Source of the DNA: Clostridia bacterium
GTDB taxonomy: Bacteria > Bacillota > Clostridia > Oscillospirales > CAG-272
Length of the DNA stretch: 34,861 bases
Direction: 5' to 3'
Assembly: GCA_017453365.1 (NCBI GenBank)
Contig: JAFTKH010000030.1
Coordinates: 1-34,861, forward strand
The notes below the pieces were generated by a model. That model did not search any database. It had not been told where the DNA came from and saw only the letters and a program-made list of their open reading frames with translations. This document shows, piece by piece, positions 33,285 through 34,861 of the stretch. Each line of letters starts with the position of its first letter. Position 1 is the stretch's first letter. The position numbers were made by a program, and so were the translations under genes.

Positions 33285-33309
33285 AATAAAAAAGATGAGG
33301 GGTGATGCT

Positions 33310-34236
33310 GTGTCTAAAATATATTCGTCGCTCGAGGAGCTTATAGGGAACACTCCCCTACTCCGACTTAACAGAATAGAAAAGGAGCTCTCCCTCTATG
33401 CAAGGCTTATAGCCAAGCTTGAGTTTTTCAACCCTGCGGGGAGCATCAAGGACAGAGCGGCGAGGGCTATGCTCGACGCTGCGGAGCGTGACGGGAGGCT
33501 CGCATCCGGCTCGACTGTAATCGAGGCGACGAGCGGAAACACAGGTATAGGTATTGCATCTGTCGCCGCGCAGAGGGGATACAGAACTATTATAGTTATG
33601 CCCGAGAATATGTCAGAGGAGCGGTGCGCGCTTATGCGCGCTTACGGTGCGGAGCTAGTTCTCACCGATGCAGCCCTCGGAATGCCGGGAGCTATCGCGA
33701 GAGCGGAGGAGCTTCTCCGCGAGATACCGAGCAGCTTTTCCCCCGACCAGTTTAAAAACCCGGCGAACGCCGAGGCACACAGGCTGACTACCGGCCCGGA
33801 GCTCTACCGCGACACAGACGGTGAGGTAGATATTCTGGTCGCAGGTGTGGGCACCGGCGGAACGCTCACCGGCACTGCCGAATATCTTAAGAGTAAAAAG
33901 TCCGAAATCGAGGTCGTGGCAGTCGAGCCGACAGGCTCGCCCGTGCTCTCTGGCGGTGAGCGAGGAGCACACGGACTTCAGGGCATCGGTGCAGGCTTCA
34001 TACCCGAGGTGCTGAATACCGATATTATCGACAGGGTTGTGACCGTCACGGAGGACGAGGCCTACTCTGCGGCACGGCTGATGGCACGCACCGAGGGCGC
34101 TCTCGTAGGAATTTCCTCGGGTGCGGCACTCTCTGCGGCAATAAAGCTTGCGAGGGACCCCGATAATGCCGGCAAGACCGTTGCCGTTATTCTCCCCGAT
34201 ACGGGCGAGAGATATCTCTCGTCAGGACTTTTTTAA
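33310..34236 (+). CDS. cysK: Cysteine synthase A (O-acetylserine sulfhydrylase)
   Basis: A 308-residue PLP enzyme that makes cysteine from O-acetylserine and sulfide. The PLP lysine is Lys47 in NPAGSIKDRAA; the substrate loop is EATSGNTG (72-79) and the phosphate-binding loop is GVGTGGTLTG; QGIGAGFIPEVLN and GISSGAA are also typical. GTG 33310 is preferred: AGGGG stands seven bases before it and the product then begins MSKIYSSLEELIGNTPLL like homologues. An ATG at 33295 would be almost leaderless, only 11 bp past the -10 box. The next gene, serine acetyltransferase, begins 19 bp after the stop. Confidence 0.95.
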   Translation: MSKIYSSLEELIGNTPLLRLNRIEKELSLYARLIAKLEFFNPAGSIKDRAARAMLDAAERDGRLASGSTVIEATSGNTGIGIASVAAQRGYRTIIVMPENMSEERCALMRAYGAELVLTDAALGMPGAIARAEELLREIPSSFSPDQFKNPANAEAHRLTTGPELYRDTDGEVDILVAGVGTGGTLTGTAEYLKSKKSEIEVVAVEPTGSPVLSGGERGAHGLQGIGAGFIPEVLNTDIIDRVVTVTEDEAYSAARLMARTEGALVGISSGAALSAAIKLARDPDNAGKTVAVILPDTGERYLSSGLF

Positions 34237-34255
34237 GGAGCAAAGGAGCATACTT

Positions 34256-34861
34256 ATGCAAAAGAAAATAAGCACAAGCGTTCTTCACCTCGTGGACATA
34301 CTCGAGGAAGACTATTCACGCGGGCGCGATATAGACATCAAGGATACCTTCGTTCACCCAGACAAGGTAGAGGTGATAAAGCTACTCGATAAGATACGCA
34401 GTATAATCTTCCCGAGCTATTTCAAGTGCCCCGATTATCACGTTTATTCCTCACGCACAGAGCTTTCGACGAAGCTCGAGGACGTGCTCTTCAACCTCGG
34501 CGAGCAGATATCGCTCGTGCTCAAATATCTGCCCGAATACCGCGATAAGTGCGAGGGTGACCTCAAGCGTACCGCCTCAGAGCTTTCGCTCGAGTTCCTT
34601 GAGAAGCTGCCGAAGATACGCGCGCTGATAGACACCGACCTCGAGGCAGCGTATACGGGCGACCCCGCGGCGTTCAACAAGCCCGAGATAATATTCTCCT
34701 ACCCGGGTCTTTTTGCCATTACGGTGAACAGAATAGCTCACGAGCTCTACGTTATGGGAGTTCCTATTATTCCTAGAATAATGACCGAGTACGCGCACAC
34801 CGAAACAGGAATTGACATTCACCCGGGCGCGACCCTCGGCGAGTATTTCTTCATTGACCAC
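34256..34861 (+). CDS. cysE: Serine O-acetyltransferase, N-terminal part, cut by window edge
   Basis: The first 202 codons of an EpsC-type serine acetyltransferase, which forms O-acetylserine for CysK. ATG 34256 follows AAGGAGCATACTT. The N-terminal part is helical; residues ~155-202 read YPGLFAITVNRIAHELY, IPRIMTEYAHTETGIDIHPGA and GEYFFIDH, the start of the left-handed beta-helix with its active-site His and Asp region. No stop occurs before the window ends, so the hexapeptide-repeat C-terminus is outside. Position after cysK confirms a cysteine synthesis operon. Confidence 0.93.
   Translation, partial: MQKKISTSVLHLVDILEEDYSRGRDIDIKDTFVHPDKVEVIKLLDKIRSIIFPSYFKCPDYHVYSSRTELSTKLEDVLFNLGEQISLVLKYLPEYRDKCEGDLKRTASELSLEFLEKLPKIRALIDTDLEAAYTGDPAAFNKPEIIFSYPGLFAITVNRIAHELYVMGVPIIPRIMTEYAHTETGIDIHPGATLGEYFFIDH

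Noticed and set aside
33256..33309. Upstream extension of cysK to TTG 33256 or ATG 33295
   Set aside because: The first is inside the -35 box and the second would leave almost no leader; the GTG at 33310 has the ribosome site and matches homologue starts.

Overview
The window reads as chromosomal DNA from an anaerobic member of the Clostridia, plausibly an uncultured gut Oscillospirales-type bacterium. The grounds are the Firmicutes gene order rimP-nusA-ylxR-ylxQ-infB, an oxygen-sensitive class III ribonucleotide reductase with NrdR operators, a type II pantothenate kinase, a DUF6062 protein, a TIGR01906 membrane protein, strong TTGACA/TATAAT promoters and moderately high GC with many ATA isoleucine codons. 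The species is inferred, not demonstrated. No phage, insertion sequence, CRISPR array, rRNA or tRNA was seen.

Layout. 1-1427 (+): 3' end of purC, then a radical SAM protein behind a consensus promoter that lies inside the putative purC terminator hairpin. 3495-1633 (-): overlapping operon of a short-chain dehydrogenase, a flavin reductase and an XRE regulator. 4635-3643 (-): dusB. 4636-4972: gene-free, with a tandem palindromic repeat. 7147-4973 (-): nrdD, controlled by two NrdR boxes. 7506-8438 (+): DMT-family exporter, ending at a bidirectional terminator. 19437-8590 (-): nine co-directional genes (DUF6062, YhaN-like ATPase, PfkB kinase, lysophospholipase-like hydrolase, miaA, galK, recA, recX, ABC exporter). 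19571-20515 (+): an OGG-type DNA glycosylase with an extra cysteine cluster. 25649-20591 (-): the transcription/translation operon rimP-nusA-ylxR-ylxQ-infB. 31011-25802 (-): MutS-related ATPase, pantothenate kinase, an unrecognised 836-residue membrane-anchored repeat protein and a 65-residue basic protein. 31172-31804 (+): iron-sulfur flavoprotein-like gene. 33173-31868 (-): uridine kinase and a TIGR01906 membrane protein. 33310-34861 (+): cysK and the start of a serine acetyltransferase gene, i.e. cysteine synthesis from serine.

How the genes work together. Most are housekeeping: nucleotide supply (purC, nrdD, udk), RNA modification (dusB, miaA), recombination and repair (recA, recX, glycosylase, YhaN-like and MutS-like ATPases), translation and transcription factors, CoA and cysteine synthesis. 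The least explained parts are the 836-residue protein with eight tandem octapeptides and its small neighbour, the DUF6062/YhaN-like pair that lacks the usual nuclease partner, the cysteine-rich insert in the glycosylase, the tandem palindromes beside nrdD, and several leader hairpins (recX, infB, rimP) that could control translation.
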